A stretch of DNA of 64,000 bases from Cryobacterium breve (GCF_004402375.1 NZ_SOGJ01000022.1:1-64000), one strand, 5' to 3'. Counted from the first letter of the stretch, positions 50,076 through 59,800 are shown. Notes: a model not told the origin generated them from the letters alone. Translations and numbers: made by a program.

Positions 50076-50486
50076 TCAGGAGCGGCGGGCGACGGCCTGG
50101 TCGAACTCGCCGGGGCGGTTGCTCACGATTTGCTTGCCGAGGGGTGCGAGCGAGACCGGGACCATCTTGAAGTCGGCGATGCCGAGCGGGATTCCGATGA
50201 TGGTGATGCAGAGTGCGATGCCGGAGACGATGTGCGCCAGCGCCAGCCACCAGCCGGCGAGGATCACCCAGATCACATTGCCGATGAACGAGAACGTCCC
50301 GCTCGTCGGCTTCGACACGACGGTGCGACCGAACGGCCACAGCGCGTAGACGGCGATGCGGAACGACGCGATGCCCCAGGGGATCGTGATGATCAGCACG
50401 CAGAGCACGATGCCAGCGGCCGCGTAGCCCAAGAAAAGCCAGAATCCGCTCAAGACGAACCAGATCAGATTCAAGAGTATGCGCAC
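50076..50486 (-). CDS. YccF domain-containing membrane protein
   Basis: 136 residues with four hydrophobic helices in two repeated halves, a mark of YccF: ILLNLIWFVLSGFWLFLGY and GNVIWVILAGWWLALAH, each followed by an IPWGIASFRIA/IPLGIADFK loop. Role unknown. The start is GTG at 50486. Confidence 0.88.
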   Translation of the reverse strand: MRILLNLIWFVLSGFWLFLGYAAAGIVLCVLIITIPWGIASFRIAVYALWPFGRTVVSKPTSGTFSFIGNVIWVILAGWWLALAHIVSGIALCITIIGIPLGIADFKMVPVSLAPLGKQIVSNRPGEFDQAVARRS

Positions 50487-51038
50487 GCGGGAATTCTACC
50501 GGCGCGGGTGGAGAGGCAGCGGAACGGGAGCATTGCGAGGCCGGGCACGGGGCACGGGCACGGTGCGGGGCGCGGGCACGGTGCGCGGTGCGCGGGGTAC
50601 GGGGCTGCTCGATGCTCATCCCCCGACGCTAAACGAGGAGATTTTCGCAACACGCCGTTCACGGTGCCCACGGATGCGGCGTGTCCCCAAAATCTCCGTC
50701 TTTACGTCACCCACGGGGCACAGCCCAGAACGAGAAAACCAGCAGCAGCACCCCGCGGCACTCCCCCCCACAGCACTCCCCTCAGCTCCCCCGCGGCACT
50801 CCCCCCCACAGCACTCCCCACAGCTCCCCCGCGGCACTCCCCCCCCACAGCACTCCCCACAGCTCCCCCGCGGCACTCCCCCCCACAGCACTCCCCACAG
50901 CACTCCCCTCAGCTCCCCCACAGCACTCCCCTCGCGGCACACCCCCGCGGCACTCCCCCACAGCTCACCGGGCCGCGACCTTTTCCACCGGTCGGCTCTG
51001 CCCCGGGAGCGGACCGGGCCCGCGGGCATCCTGAACGG
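50487..51038. other. 552-bp divergent intergenic region rich in repeats
   Basis: Holds a G/C-rich GGGCACGGGCACGG tract (50540-50610), one subfamily-A element (50626-50706) and a tandem array of CACTCCCCCCCACAG and CAGCTCCCCCGCGG units (50735-50965). Promoters for the two divergent genes must be here; none is clear. Confidence 0.5.
50626..50706. repeat. Dispersed inverted-repeat element, subfamily A, copy 3
   Basis: CTAAACGAGGAGATTTTCGC then AACACGCCG at the left; GCGGCGTGTCCCCAAAATCT then CCGTCTTTACG at the right. Confidence 0.75.
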
Positions 51039-51941
51039 ATGCACTCAACCGCGACCCTCATCTGCTCCCTCGGCCACGCCGCCACGACCGACGAGTTGCT
51101 CGGGCTCGGTGTCACGCCCTCGCTCCTGCGCACTGCCATCCAACACGGAACGATCGTGCGCGCAGCACGGGGTGTCTACCTTTGCAGCCACGCCGACCGC
51201 GACCAGTGGAACGCCGCCACCGCCCACAGTCGAATCAGTTGCCTCAGCGCCCTCCGCCGGGCGAGAGTTTGGGCCGGACTCGACCGGTCTCTGCACTTGC
51301 AACTCCCCGCACATACCGGTGGCAGTCGGCCAGGGCGCGACCGCAGCGGGCAGCCGATCCGTTTCCACTGGGCGAATCCGCGGTTCCAGGGAGCAACCCA
51401 GCGCTCCTGGCTGGTCTCGCCGATGGAGGCGGTGTGGCAGGCCATCCACTGCCTCGACGAAGAACATGCGATCGCCTGCCTCGAGTCAGCGGTGCACGAG
51501 GGCTTCCTCACGATCGACCAGGTGAGGACTCTGTGCGGGCAGGCGCCGGCGCGATTGCGAGGAGGCATCCGGGAGTTGGAATTCACCGCGGGCTCGGGCA
51601 TGGAGACGGTCGTGCGGCGCCGGCTGCGGCACGTGGGCTACTCCGTGGTGGCGCAGGTGAGTGTCGCGGGCATCGGCGACGAGGATCTCGTCGTCGAGGA
51701 CTGCGTCGCCATCGAAACCGATGGAGAGAAGTGGCACGGCGCCGACCGGTTCCACGCCGACCGCATCCGCGACCTCAAGACCGAGGCCCTTGGCCGCCGG
51801 TCCATCCGGCTTACGCACGATCAGATCTTCTATGAGTGGGAGACGACGCTCGCCGCCATCGCGCGCATCGTGACGGATGCCCAGCGCGGCCGATCCCGCC
51901 GCTTCGGCCGCATCCTCACCCGCCTCGACGACCCGCTCTAA
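51039..51941 (+). CDS. AbiEi-like N-terminal / DUF559-like nuclease-fold protein
   Basis: 300 residues from ATG at 51039. The N-terminal 60 residues (TTDELLGLGVTPSLLRTAIQ, GTIVRAARGVYLC) match the winged-helix domain of AbiEi-type antitoxins. The C-terminal third (VAIETDGEKWHGADRFHADR, LGRRSIRLTHDQIFYEW) resembles DUF559/Vsr-like PD-(D/E)XK nuclease folds, including an E-x-D. Proteins of this design are frequent in Microbacteriaceae. No AbiEii partner toxin lies beside it. Function is not established. Confidence 0.7.
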   Translation: MHSTATLICSLGHAATTDELLGLGVTPSLLRTAIQHGTIVRAARGVYLCSHADRDQWNAATAHSRISCLSALRRARVWAGLDRSLHLQLPAHTGGSRPGRDRSGQPIRFHWANPRFQGATQRSWLVSPMEAVWQAIHCLDEEHAIACLESAVHEGFLTIDQVRTLCGQAPARLRGGIRELEFTAGSGMETVVRRRLRHVGYSVVAQVSVAGIGDEDLVVEDCVAIETDGEKWHGADRFHADRIRDLKTEALGRRSIRLTHDQIFYEWETTLAAIARIVTDAQRGRSRRFGRILTRLDDPL

Positions 51942-52250
51942 CCGGTCCGGCGGGTGCGGGTGTCGGCGCGGGCCCGTCCCCAGGCGCGGGTTTCGGTCGT
52001 CTGTGCCGGCGCGGGTTTCGGCTGCCGATGCCGGCGCGGGTTTCGGCTGCCGATGCCGGCGCGTGCCGGCCCCCAGGCACGGGTTTCGAAGCAGGCACAG
52101 ACACAGGCATGGCGTGGGTGGTGCGCCGCTCCGCGCCTGGAGTGCCATGCGCGCAACGGCGCAGCTCCCGCGCGCCGCGCATTCAGAGGCGGTGAGTCGC
52201 AAGCCAACCCCGACCGCCCTTCCCGCGAATCAACGGTCCCACTCCGCACC
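51942..52250. other. Gene-free stretch with 25-bp repeats
   Basis: About 2.4 units of a 25-bp repeat (GCCGGCGCGGGTTTCGGCTG plus CCGAT) lie at 52005-52064, with a related degenerate unit just before. The rest shows nothing recognised. Confidence 0.5.
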
Positions 52251-52677
52251 TAACTGAGGAGATATTCGCGACACGCCGCATCCGTCGCCCGGGGATGCCG
52301 CGGGTCGCCAAAAACACCTCAGTTACGTCACCCCGCACCCCACACCAGGACCAAAAGCCCCCACCGCACCAACGCACCCAGCGCACCACGCATCAGCGTG
52401 CCAGCGCTCCACCTCCGCACGTAACTGAGGAGATATTCGCGACACGCCGCATCCGTCGCCCGGAGATGCCGCGGGTCGCCAAAAACACCTCAGTTACGTC
52501 ACCCCGCACCCCACACCCCACACCAGGACCAAAAGCCACCAACGCACCAACGCACCCAGCGCACCACGCATCAGCGTGCCAGCGCTCCACCTCCGCACGT
52601 AACTGAGGAGATATTCGCGACACGCCGCATCCGTCGCCCGGGGATGCCGCGGGTCGCCAAAAACACCTCAGTTACGT
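52251..52677. repeat. Three tandem subfamily-A elements (copies 4-6) in a 170-178-bp repeat
   Basis: Copies at 52251-52326, 52421-52498 and 52599-52677 each run from TAACTGAGGAGATATTCGCG to AAAAACACCTCAGTTACG. The 93-100 bp between copies is also repeated (CACCCCGCACCCC, CAGCGTGCCAGCGCTCCACC). This is a true tandem array of a composite unit. It lies between two convergent genes. Confidence 0.9.
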
Positions 52678-52694
52678 CACCCCGCACCCCGCTC

Positions 52695-52860
52695 CAGGAC
52701 CAAAAGCCCCCCACCGCACCAACGCACCAACGCCGCAAGCCCACCGCACCAACGCCACAAGCCCAAGCCCACCAGCCCACCCCCGCAAGCCCACCGCACC
52801 AACGCCACAAGCCCAAGCCCGCAAGCCCCCCAGCCCACCAACCCACCCGCGCACCCCAGG
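52695..52860. repeat. CAACGCCACAAGCCCA-type low-complexity repeats
   Basis: Irregular repeats of GCCCACCGCACCAACGC and CCACAAGCCCAAGCCC beyond the ackA stop. Noncoding. Confidence 0.7.
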
Positions 52861-52897
52861 AACGGATGCCCGGCGCCACCCCCACCCCCGCACGCAA

Positions 52898-52930
52898 ATC
52901 GGCCGCCCCCGGAACTCGGGAACGGCCGAT
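52898..52930 (-). terminator. Possible terminator after ackA
   Basis: ATCGGCCG (52898-52905) pairs with CGGCCGAT (52923-52930), about 25 bp past the ackA stop. In the transcript ATTTG follows the stem. Moderate support for the end of the xfp-pta-ackA operon. Confidence 0.4.
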
Positions 52931-52952
52931 GGACAGCAGTGAGCGCTGGCAG

Positions 52953-54170
52953 CTACAGGGCAGACGGATGCGTGCGGCTGATCGTCGCCAGCGTCTGTCG
53001 GGCGATCTCCAGCTCCTCGTTCGTCGGAATGACGAGCACCGTGACGCGGGAGTTGTCCGTGGAGATAACGCGCGGCTTGCGGGATCTCGCCTCGTTGCGC
53101 ACGGGATCGATCTCGATGCCCAGGCCCTCGAGTCCGGCCAGCGCGCCGGCGCGAACGATCGGCGAGTTCTCGCCGACACCCGCAGTGAAGACGATGACGT
53201 CCACGGTGCCCAGCTGCGCGTAGTAGTTGCCGACGTAGCCCTTGATTCGGTGGAAGTACACGTCGAGAGCGGCTTGGGCGACCGGGTCGCCGGCCACAGA
53301 GGCATCCTCCACGTCGCGCATATCGCCGTTGCCGGCCAGGGCCAGCATGCCGCCGCGGCGGTTGAGCAGGTCGTCTAGCTCGGCGGTGGTCATGCCGGCG
53401 CGGCGGCGCAGGTGGAAGATCACAGCCGGGTCGATGTCACCAGAGCGGGTGCCCATGACGAGCCCCTGTAGCGGGGTCATGCCCATCGAGGTGTCGACCG
53501 AGTTTCCACCGTCGACGGCGCACACGGATGCCCCGTTGCCCAGGTGCAGCACGATCGTCTTGAGCTCGGCCAGCGGCCGGTCGAGGAAGGAAGCCACGGC
53601 TTCCGACACGAACTTGTGCGACGTTCCGTGGAAGCCGTACTTGCGAACGCGGTAACGCGTGGCGAGGTCCTTGTCGATGGCGTAGGTGTACGCGGCCGGC
53701 GGCAGCGTCTGGTGGAACGCGGTGTCGAAGACGGCGACGTGAGGCACGTTCGGGAAGCTGGCGCGCGCGGCACGGATGCCCTGCACGTTGGCCGGGTTGT
53801 GCAGCGGCGCGATCTCGGAGAGGTCCTCGATGTTCAGCTCCACGAGGTGGGTGATCTCGGTCGGTTCGAAGAAACGGTTTCCCCCCTGCACCACGCGGTG
53901 GCCGACGGCGATCAGGTTCGCCTCGGACAGCGCCGGCCCGTGTTCGGCGAAGGCCTCGATCATGACGGCGAATCCGGCGGTGTGGTCCACGATCGGCAGG
54001 TCGCGCTCGGAGCGTCCGTCCTTCGCCGTGCCCACGTTGTGTCGCGAGTGGCCGATCGGCTCACCGATGCGCTCGACGAGCCCGCTGGCGAGTTCGGTTT
54101 CGGTGTCCATGTCGATCAGCTGGTACTTGAACGACGACGAGCCGGAGTTGACGACCAGGATGGCGGTCAT
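52953..54170 (-). CDS. ackA: Acetate kinase
   Basis: 405 residues. Acetyl phosphate + ADP to acetate + ATP. ASKHA fold signatures: LVVNSGSSSFKYQLIDMD at the N-terminus, HNPANVQGIRAARASFP, FDTAFHQTLP, and HLGNGASVCAVDGG. ATG at 54170 overlaps the pta stop as ATGA. Last gene of the phosphoketolase operon. Confidence 0.95.
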   Translation of the reverse strand: MTAILVVNSGSSSFKYQLIDMDTETELASGLVERIGEPIGHSRHNVGTAKDGRSERDLPIVDHTAGFAVMIEAFAEHGPALSEANLIAVGHRVVQGGNRFFEPTEITHLVELNIEDLSEIAPLHNPANVQGIRAARASFPNVPHVAVFDTAFHQTLPPAAYTYAIDKDLATRYRVRKYGFHGTSHKFVSEAVASFLDRPLAELKTIVLHLGNGASVCAVDGGNSVDTSMGMTPLQGLVMGTRSGDIDPAVIFHLRRRAGMTTAELDDLLNRRGGMLALAGNGDMRDVEDASVAGDPVAQAALDVYFHRIKGYVGNYYAQLGTVDVIVFTAGVGENSPIVRAGALAGLEGLGIEIDPVRNEARSRKPRVISTDNSRVTVLVIPTNEELEIARQTLATISRTHPSAL

Positions 54171-56401
54171 GCGGACACCGCCGCTGTTGCCGAAGCGGAC
54201 GTGCCAGTGGCGATGGACGCGGACAGCGTCGCAGCCTGGATCGCGGTGATGGCTACGGTGTTGACGATGTCTTGCACTAGTGCTCCTCGAGAAAGGTCAT
54301 TGATGGGTTTGCGCAGACCCTGGAGCACGGGGCCGATGGCCAGGGCTCCGGCACTGCGCTGCACGGCCTTATACGTGTTGTTACCCGTATTCAGGTCGGG
54401 GAATATGAAAACGGTGGCGCGGCCGGCAACGGCTGAACCGGGCATCTTTGTGGCGGCGACGGCGGCATCCGCTGCCGCGTCGTACTGGATCGGGCCTTCG
54501 ATCATGAGGTCGGGGCGCCGCTCCCGCACGAGGGCGGTGGCCGCCCGCACCTTGTCCACGTCGGCACCCTGGCCGGACTCCCCGGTCGAGTAGCTGAGCA
54601 TGGCGATGCGCGGCTCGATCCCGAACTCCACGGCCGTCTCCGACGCCGAGATGGCGATGTCCGCGAGCTGCTCCGCGGTGGGGTCCGGGTTGACCGCGCA
54701 GTCGCCGTAGATGAGCACCTTGTCGGCGAGCGCCATCAGGAACACGCTGGACACGACCGAGACTCCCGGGCGCGTCTTGATGATCTCGAAGCTGGGCCGG
54801 ATGGTGTGCGCGGTCGTGTGGGTTGCCCCGGAGACCATGCCGTCGGCCAGGCCGAGCTGCACCATCATGGTGCCGAAGTACGAGACGTCGGTGACGACAT
54901 CCATTGCCTGCTCGACCGTGACGCCCTTGTGGGCGCGCAGCAGGGAGTAGGCCTCCGCGAATTTGTGGCGCAGAACGTCGTCGAAGGGGCTCACGACCTG
55001 CGCCTTGGCGATGTCGAGGCCGAGGCCGATGGCGCGCGAACGCACCTCGAATTCCTCGCCGAGGATGATGATGTCGGCCACATCCCGCGCCAGCAGGGTC
55101 GCTGCGGCGCGCAGCACGCGGTCGTCGTCCCCCTCGGGCAGCACGATGCGCTTGCGGTCGGTGCGTGCACGTTCGAGTAGCGTGTACTCGAACATGAGCG
55201 GGGTCACCACATCTGCGCGGCTCACCCGCAGCCGGTCCAGCAGCACGGATGCCTCAACGTGGCCTTCGAAGAGAGCCAGCGCCGTGTCCCGCTTGCGCTG
55301 GGAATCGGCGGCCATTCGCCCGGGCGTGTGCGTGATGCGCAGCGCCGCGTCGTAGGAGTTGAGCTCGGTGCGGATGATCGGCACCGAGGAGTCGAGCCCC
55401 TCGACGAGACGTTCGATCTCGTCGGGCAGGGGGAAACCGCCGACGAGCACGATGCCGGCGACAGACGGGAAGGTGGCGGACGCGTTCGCCATCAGCACAG
55501 CCAGCAGCACCTGGGGCCGGTCGCTGGGGACTACGACCACGGCGCCGTCGAAGAGGCGCGGCAGCACGTTGACCATCGACATCGCCGCAACGACCACGCC
55601 GAGCGCCTCGCGGGTGAGCAGGGCCGGGTCACCCTTGATCATGGTGCCGTCGGTGGCCTTGAGGATGCTCTTCATGCTGGGAGCAACCAGGTACGGGTCT
55701 TCGGGCAGAGCCCAGACCGGCACCGCGCCGCGCCCGTCTCCGGGCTTCGTGTCAGCGTCGACGACGCTGCGCACGGCGCCGATGAGCTCATCGAGCCGGG
55801 TCGGGTCGGCCCGGTTCACGATCACGCCGAGCAGCGAGACGTGCTCGTCGCGCAGCTCGGCCAGGGTGACGTCGGTGAGCTGACGGATGTCCTCCGCCGT
55901 GCGCGGGTCGCTCTGCCCGAGCTGACGGTCGGCCTGAGTCAACGCGTCACGCTGGCCGGGACCAACCCGCCCGCCGAGCACCAGCAGCACCGGCACCCCG
56001 AGGTTCGCGGCGATGCGCAGGTTGAAGGCGAGCTCGGTGGGACTGCCGACATCCGTGTAGTCGGAACCGATCACGACCACAGCGTCACACTGGGCCTCGA
56101 TGGCCTTGTAGCGCTGCACGATGCGGCCGAGGGCCGCGTCGGGGTCGAGGTGCACCGCGTCGTAGGTGACGCCGACGCACTCGTCATAGCTCAGCGGGGG
56201 CTGCGTGCTCAGCGCGGACGCACTCGACAGGTGCGAGAGCAGCAGCTCGAGCACATAGTCGGGGTGGTGAGCCGACCGGGCCACGGGCCGGAACACGCCG
56301 ACGCGCTGCACCGAGCGGAGCAGGGTGTCGAGCACGCCCAGGGCGATGGTGGATTTGCCGGTGCTTCCCTCGGCAGAGGTGATGTAGATGCTGTCAGCCA
56401 C
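54167..56401 (-). CDS. pta: Phosphate acetyltransferase
   Basis: 744 residues, the long form. Interconverts acetyl phosphate and acetyl-CoA. N-terminal BioD-like P-loop region (YITSAEGSTGKSTIALGV), a DRTGG-type middle domain, and the C-terminal PTA domain (about 400-725) with RIVLPEGDDDRVLRAA, MSYSTGESGQGADVDKV and EGPIQYDAAAD. The start is GTG at 56401, 4 bp beyond the xfp stop. Confidence 0.94.
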   Translation of the reverse strand: MADSIYITSAEGSTGKSTIALGVLDTLLRSVQRVGVFRPVARSAHHPDYVLELLLSHLSSASALSTQPPLSYDECVGVTYDAVHLDPDAALGRIVQRYKAIEAQCDAVVVIGSDYTDVGSPTELAFNLRIAANLGVPVLLVLGGRVGPGQRDALTQADRQLGQSDPRTAEDIRQLTDVTLAELRDEHVSLLGVIVNRADPTRLDELIGAVRSVVDADTKPGDGRGAVPVWALPEDPYLVAPSMKSILKATDGTMIKGDPALLTREALGVVVAAMSMVNVLPRLFDGAVVVVPSDRPQVLLAVLMANASATFPSVAGIVLVGGFPLPDEIERLVEGLDSSVPIIRTELNSYDAALRITHTPGRMAADSQRKRDTALALFEGHVEASVLLDRLRVSRADVVTPLMFEYTLLERARTDRKRIVLPEGDDDRVLRAAATLLARDVADIIILGEEFEVRSRAIGLGLDIAKAQVVSPFDDVLRHKFAEAYSLLRAHKGVTVEQAMDVVTDVSYFGTMMVQLGLADGMVSGATHTTAHTIRPSFEIIKTRPGVSVVSSVFLMALADKVLIYGDCAVNPDPTAEQLADIAISASETAVEFGIEPRIAMLSYSTGESGQGADVDKVRAATALVRERRPDLMIEGPIQYDAAADAAVAATKMPGSAVAGRATVFIFPDLNTGNNTYKAVQRSAGALAIGPVLQGLRKPINDLSRGALVQDIVNTVAITAIQAATLSASIATGTSASATAAVSA

Positions 56402-56404
56402 GGT

Positions 56405-58873
56405 TTATACGTTGTCTCCGCCGGTGGAGACACCGGCATTGTCGGGGGTCACGCCGACGCCATCGGCGTCCCAGACCCATTCGGTGACGGCGGGGATGTC
56501 TTCCCCGTGGTCGCGGGTGTAGTTGCGGGCCCGGAGTCGGGCATCCTGCATCTCTTGGCGAAGCAGTGCGGCTCGGGCGCCGAGGCCGGGAACCCGATCG
56601 ATGACGTCCATGACCAGGTGGTACCGGTCGAGGTCGTTGAGCATGACCATGTCGAACGGGGTGGTGGTGGTACCGTTCTCCTTGTAGCCGCGGGCGTGCA
56701 GGTTGCCGTGCCCGTTGCGCTTGTAGGTGAGGCGATGGATCAGCCACGGATACCCGTGGTAGGCGAACACGATCGGCTTGTCGGCGGTGAAGATGGCGTC
56801 GAACTCGTTGTCGCTGAGGCCGTGCGGGTGATCCGCCTCGGACTGCAGGCGCATCAGGTCCACGACGTTCACGACACGCACGGACAGGTCGGGCAGCCAT
56901 TCCCGCAGAATGGCGGCCGCGGCCAGCACCTCGAGGGTGGGCACCTCGCCGGCGGCGGCGAGCACGACATCGGGAGAGGTGCCGAACGTCTCGGTGCCGG
57001 CCCAGTCGAAGATGCCGAGACCCCGCTTGCAGTGCGCGACGGCCTGGTCCATGGTGAGCCAGTTCGGCGCGGGCTGCTTGCCGGCGACGACCACGTTGAC
57101 GTAGTCCACGCTGCGCAGGCAGTGGTTGTAGGTGGCGAGCAGCGTGTTGGCGTCAAACGGCAGGTAGACGCGCACGACATCCGCGCTCTTGTTCACGACG
57201 TGGTCGATGAAGCCGGGGTCCTGGTGCGAGAACCCGTTGTGGTCCTGACGCCAGACGTGGGAGCTGAGCAGGTAGTTCAGGCTCGAGATGGAGCGGCGCC
57301 ACGGGATCTCGCGGGTGACCTTGAGCCACTTCGCGTGCTGGTTGAACATCGAGTCGACAATGTGGATGAAGGCCTCGTAGCAGTTGAACAGGCCGTGACG
57401 GCCGGTGAGCAGGTAGCCCTCCAGCCAGCCTTGACACTGGTGCTCGCTGAGCATCTCCATCACGCGGCCCGCGCGGGCGAGGTTGGTGTCGCCGTCGTGG
57501 AACTCCGCGTTCCACTGCTTGCCGGTGGCCTCGTAGACGGCCGGGGCGAGGCGGTTGGAGGCCGTCTCGTCGGGCCCGAAGATTCGGAAGTTGTCGGGGT
57601 TGTCACGGATGACGTCGGCCAGCCAGGTGCCGAGAACCTTGGTGGCCTCATCGGTGGTGGCGCCCGGGGAGGGGACGGGCACTCCGTACTCCCGGAAGTC
57701 GGGGAGCTTCAGCGCCCGGCGCAGCAGCCCGCCGTTGGAGACGGGGTTCGCGCTCATCCGCAGGTCGCCGACGGGTGCCAGCGCCGAGACCTGCGCGGCA
57801 GGGGCACCGTCGGCGTCGAAGAGCTCCTCCGGCCGATAGGAGGCCAACCACTCTTCGAGCAGTCGAGTGTGGGCCTCGGTGTCGCGGGCGTTGCTCAGCG
57901 GCACCTGGTGCGAACGCCACGAGTCGACGACCTGCACCCCGTCGATCACGGGCGGGCAGGTCCAGCCCTTGGGCGTGCGCAGGATGATCATGGGCCAGCG
58001 CGGACGCTCGGTGTCGCCGGCGAGGGCGCGTGCCTTGATCGCGGCGATCTCGTTGAGCACCTCGTCGAGGGTGACGGCCATGCGCTGGTGCACGAGCAGA
58101 GGATCTTCGCCGTCGAAACCGCCGGCCACGACGTAGGGCTTGTGTCCGTAACCGCGCATCAGGTCGAGGAGTTCCTCTTCCGGGATGCGGGCGAGCACGG
58201 TGGGGTTGGCGATCTTGTACCCGTTGAGGTGCAGGATCGGCAGCACGACGCCATCCTGAAGCGGGTCGATGAATTTGTTCGAGTGCCAGCTGGTGGCGAG
58301 TGGGCCGGTCTCGGCCTCGCCGTCGCCGACGACCGCAGCGACCAACAGGTCGGGGTTGTCGAATGCGGCGCCGTAGGCGTGGCTGAGCGCGTAACCGAGT
58401 TCGCCGCCCTCGTGGATCGAGCCGGGTGTCTCGGGCGAGGCGTGGCTGGGAATTCCGCCGGGGAACGAGAACTGGCGGAACAAGGCTTTGACGCCCTGCT
58501 CGCTCTGGTCGACGCCGGAGTAGATCTCGGAATAGGTGCCGTCGAGGTAGGCGTTGGCGACCATGCCCGGGCCGCCGTGGCCGGGGCCGGTGACGTAGAG
58601 GGTGCTGATCGACCGTTCCTGGATGGCGCGGTTCAGGTGGGCGTAGAGAAAGTTAAGCCCCGGGGTGGTTCCCCAGTGGCCGAGCAAGCGAGGTTTAATG
58701 TGGTCCCGCTTGAGCGGCTCACGCAATAACGGGTTGTCGAGGAGGTATATCTGCCCTACCGACAGGTAGTTGGCGGCCCGCCACCAGGCATCGACGCTGG
58801 CGAGCGCTTCAGCGCTGAGCGGATGCGGTGACCGGTCTGGCCAGAGAAAGGGTGTACCGGATATTTCAGCCAT
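56405..58873 (-). CDS. xfp: Xylulose-5-phosphate/fructose-6-phosphate phosphoketolase
   Basis: 822 residues, full length. This TPP enzyme splits xylulose 5-P or fructose 6-P with phosphate to acetyl phosphate plus glyceraldehyde 3-P or erythrose 4-P. Seen: [40 protein letters not shown] (TPP region), [16 protein letters not shown] at 58873 follows GGAGGCACC. First gene of the operon; pta and ackA then use the acetyl phosphate. Confidence 0.95.
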   Translation of the reverse strand: MAEISGTPFLWPDRSPHPLSAEALASVDAWWRAANYLSVGQIYLLDNPLLREPLKRDHIKPRLLGHWGTTPGLNFLYAHLNRAIQERSISTLYVTGPGHGGPGMVANAYLDGTYSEIYSGVDQSEQGVKALFRQFSFPGGIPSHASPETPGSIHEGGELGYALSHAYGAAFDNPDLLVAAVVGDGEAETGPLATSWHSNKFIDPLQDGVVLPILHLNGYKIANPTVLARIPEEELLDLMRGYGHKPYVVAGGFDGEDPLLVHQRMAVTLDEVLNEIAAIKARALAGDTERPRWPMIILRTPKGWTCPPVIDGVQVVDSWRSHQVPLSNARDTEAHTRLLEEWLASYRPEELFDADGAPAAQVSALAPVGDLRMSANPVSNGGLLRRALKLPDFREYGVPVPSPGATTDEATKVLGTWLADVIRDNPDNFRIFGPDETASNRLAPAVYEATGKQWNAEFHDGDTNLARAGRVMEMLSEHQCQGWLEGYLLTGRHGLFNCYEAFIHIVDSMFNQHAKWLKVTREIPWRRSISSLNYLLSSHVWRQDHNGFSHQDPGFIDHVVNKSADVVRVYLPFDANTLLATYNHCLRSVDYVNVVVAGKQPAPNWLTMDQAVAHCKRGLGIFDWAGTETFGTSPDVVLAAAGEVPTLEVLAAAAILREWLPDLSVRVVNVVDLMRLQSEADHPHGLSDNEFDAIFTADKPIVFAYHGYPWLIHRLTYKRNGHGNLHARGYKENGTTTTPFDMVMLNDLDRYHLVMDVIDRVPGLGARAALLRQEMQDARLRARNYTRDHGEDIPAVTEWVWDADGVGVTPDNAGVSTGGDNV

Positions 58874-58954
58874 GGGTGCCTCCAGGCACTATCGGAGCGT
58901 TAACTGCGCGATCTCATCTTACGAGATGACGCGAAATCGTTATCATTGCTAACG

Positions 58955-59034
58955 GCCCGCGGCAAGGCGCTCATCGCCCGCGGCAAGGCGCTCATCGCCC
59001 GCGGCAAGGCGCTCATCGCCCGCGGCGAGGCATT
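58955..59034. repeat. 21-bp tandem repeat upstream of xfp
   Basis: Three exact units (GCCCGCGGCAAGGCGCTCAT plus C) at 58955, 58976 and 58997, then a partial unit. They lie 80-160 bp upstream of the xfp start. No spacers, so not CRISPR. Confidence 0.9.
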
Positions 59035-59141
59035 GCGGCTGTCGGGCACGAAAAAGACTCCTCGCGCACCCACCAGAGCCCGGTTACCCTTGCTACGTTT
59101 CCGTCCTGGGGGAGTTGGCCGAGATGGCGCCACACGAGGAG

Positions 59142-59169
59142 CCGACTTTGAGTTTAGACGCAAAGTCGG
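59142..59169. other. Perfect 9-bp hairpin in the xfp-tRNA gap
   Basis: CCGACTTTG (59142-59150) pairs with CAAAGTCGG (59161-59169) around a 10-base loop. The rest of the 402-bp gap 58874-59275 has no gene. A second short palindrome, CGTTCCC-TTAG-GGGAACG, lies at 59250-59267 just before the tRNA. Role unknown. Confidence 0.4.
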
Positions 59170-59275
59170 CGAGGGCGAAAACTGGCGTTTCGAAGCATCC
59201 GGAACAGGTGTGCGCGGAGGCCTCCGGAAACAGGTAAGATTCTCTAGGTCGTTCCCTTAGGGGAACGTTCGGCCA

Positions 59276-59363
59276 GGAGAATTCGCCTAGTGGCCTATGG
59301 CGCACGCTTGGAAAGCGTGTTGGGTGAGAGCCCTCGGGGGTTCGAATCCCCCATTCTCCGCCA
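59276..59363 (+). tRNA. tRNA-Ser (anticodon GGA)
   Basis: 88 nt including an encoded CCA end. Acceptor stem GGAGAAT pairs with ATTCTCC; anticodon stem CACGC/GCGTG around TTGGAAA with anticodon GGA; a long variable arm (GGGTGAGAGCCCTC) typical of serine tRNAs; T arm GGGGG-TTCGAAT-CCCCC. It reads UCC and UCU. Confidence 0.95.
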
Positions 59364-59464
59364 GATTTGGCATGAGCCCGTTCACGCGGTCGTTCGCACG
59401 AGCCCGATGTGACGCCTCCGACTCCGCCGGCAGTCCTGCCCTTGCTGCGGCGCTCGCCGGTGGC

Positions 59465-59566
59465 CGCGCGTCGTGAGGCCGGCCGTCGTGAGGCCACCCG
59501 TCGTGCCGCCACCCGTCGTGCACCCACCCGTCGTGAGGCCACCCGTCGTGAGGCCACCCGTCGTGA
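59465..59566. repeat. GTCGTGAGGCCACCC tandem array
   Basis: Seven or so 15-bp units, some degenerate, directly beyond the tRNA gene and running into the next inverted-repeat element. Noncoding. Apart from this array and the two elements that follow, 59364-59932 shows nothing recognised. Confidence 0.85.
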
Positions 59567-59670
59567 GGCCAACTCAGGAGATCCGCGCCGCGCGTAGACA
59601 TCCGTCGCCTGATTCCGGGGCGGATGCCGGAACCGCAGCCGCAGCCGGGCACGGATTTCCTGAGTTAGCC
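59567..59670. repeat. Dispersed inverted-repeat element, subfamily B, copy 4
   Basis: GGCCAACTCAGGAGATCC at the left and GGATTTCCTGAGTTAGCC at the right. Core of about 68 bp unrelated to the other copies. Confidence 0.75.
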
Positions 59671-59800
59671 CCAACCCCCGTGCATGACTCCTGCGATTCC
59701 TGCGATTCCTGCCGAACGTGCCCGATTCAGCCCCGGAACAGCCTTCCAGCACGAAGGGGAAGGTTCGGCGCCTGAGGCCGGGCTCCGACCCCGCCCGGAT

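Noticed and set aside
50041..50080. Twelfth inverted-repeat element (two GACTCAGGAGC motifs)
   Set aside because: Both motifs are in the same orientation and no inverted partner is present; at most a remnant.
50130..51038. N-terminal extension of the AbiEi/DUF559-like gene
   Set aside because: The extension runs through the antisense of YccF and a tandem repeat. The domain starts at the ATG at 51039.
52251..52677. CRISPR array
   Set aside because: Repeat units are about 76 bp and the spacers are themselves repeated and about 95 bp; no cas gene is near.
55259..58729. 1156-codon plus-strand open frame antisense to pta and xfp
   Set aside because: It lies opposite two certain genes with perfect family matches. 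Long antisense frames are expected from the codon bias of GC-rich genes; the protein has no recognisable domain and is full of His/Asp/Glu/Val runs typical of such shadows.
58955..59034. CRISPR array
   Set aside because: 21-bp units are directly adjacent without spacers.
59107..59170. Second tRNA or SRP RNA gene near tRNA-Ser
   Set aside because: GGGGGAGTTGGCCGAGA looks like the start of a tRNA, but there is no matching acceptor arm or T arm, and the SRP core sequence (GGAAGCAGC type) is absent.
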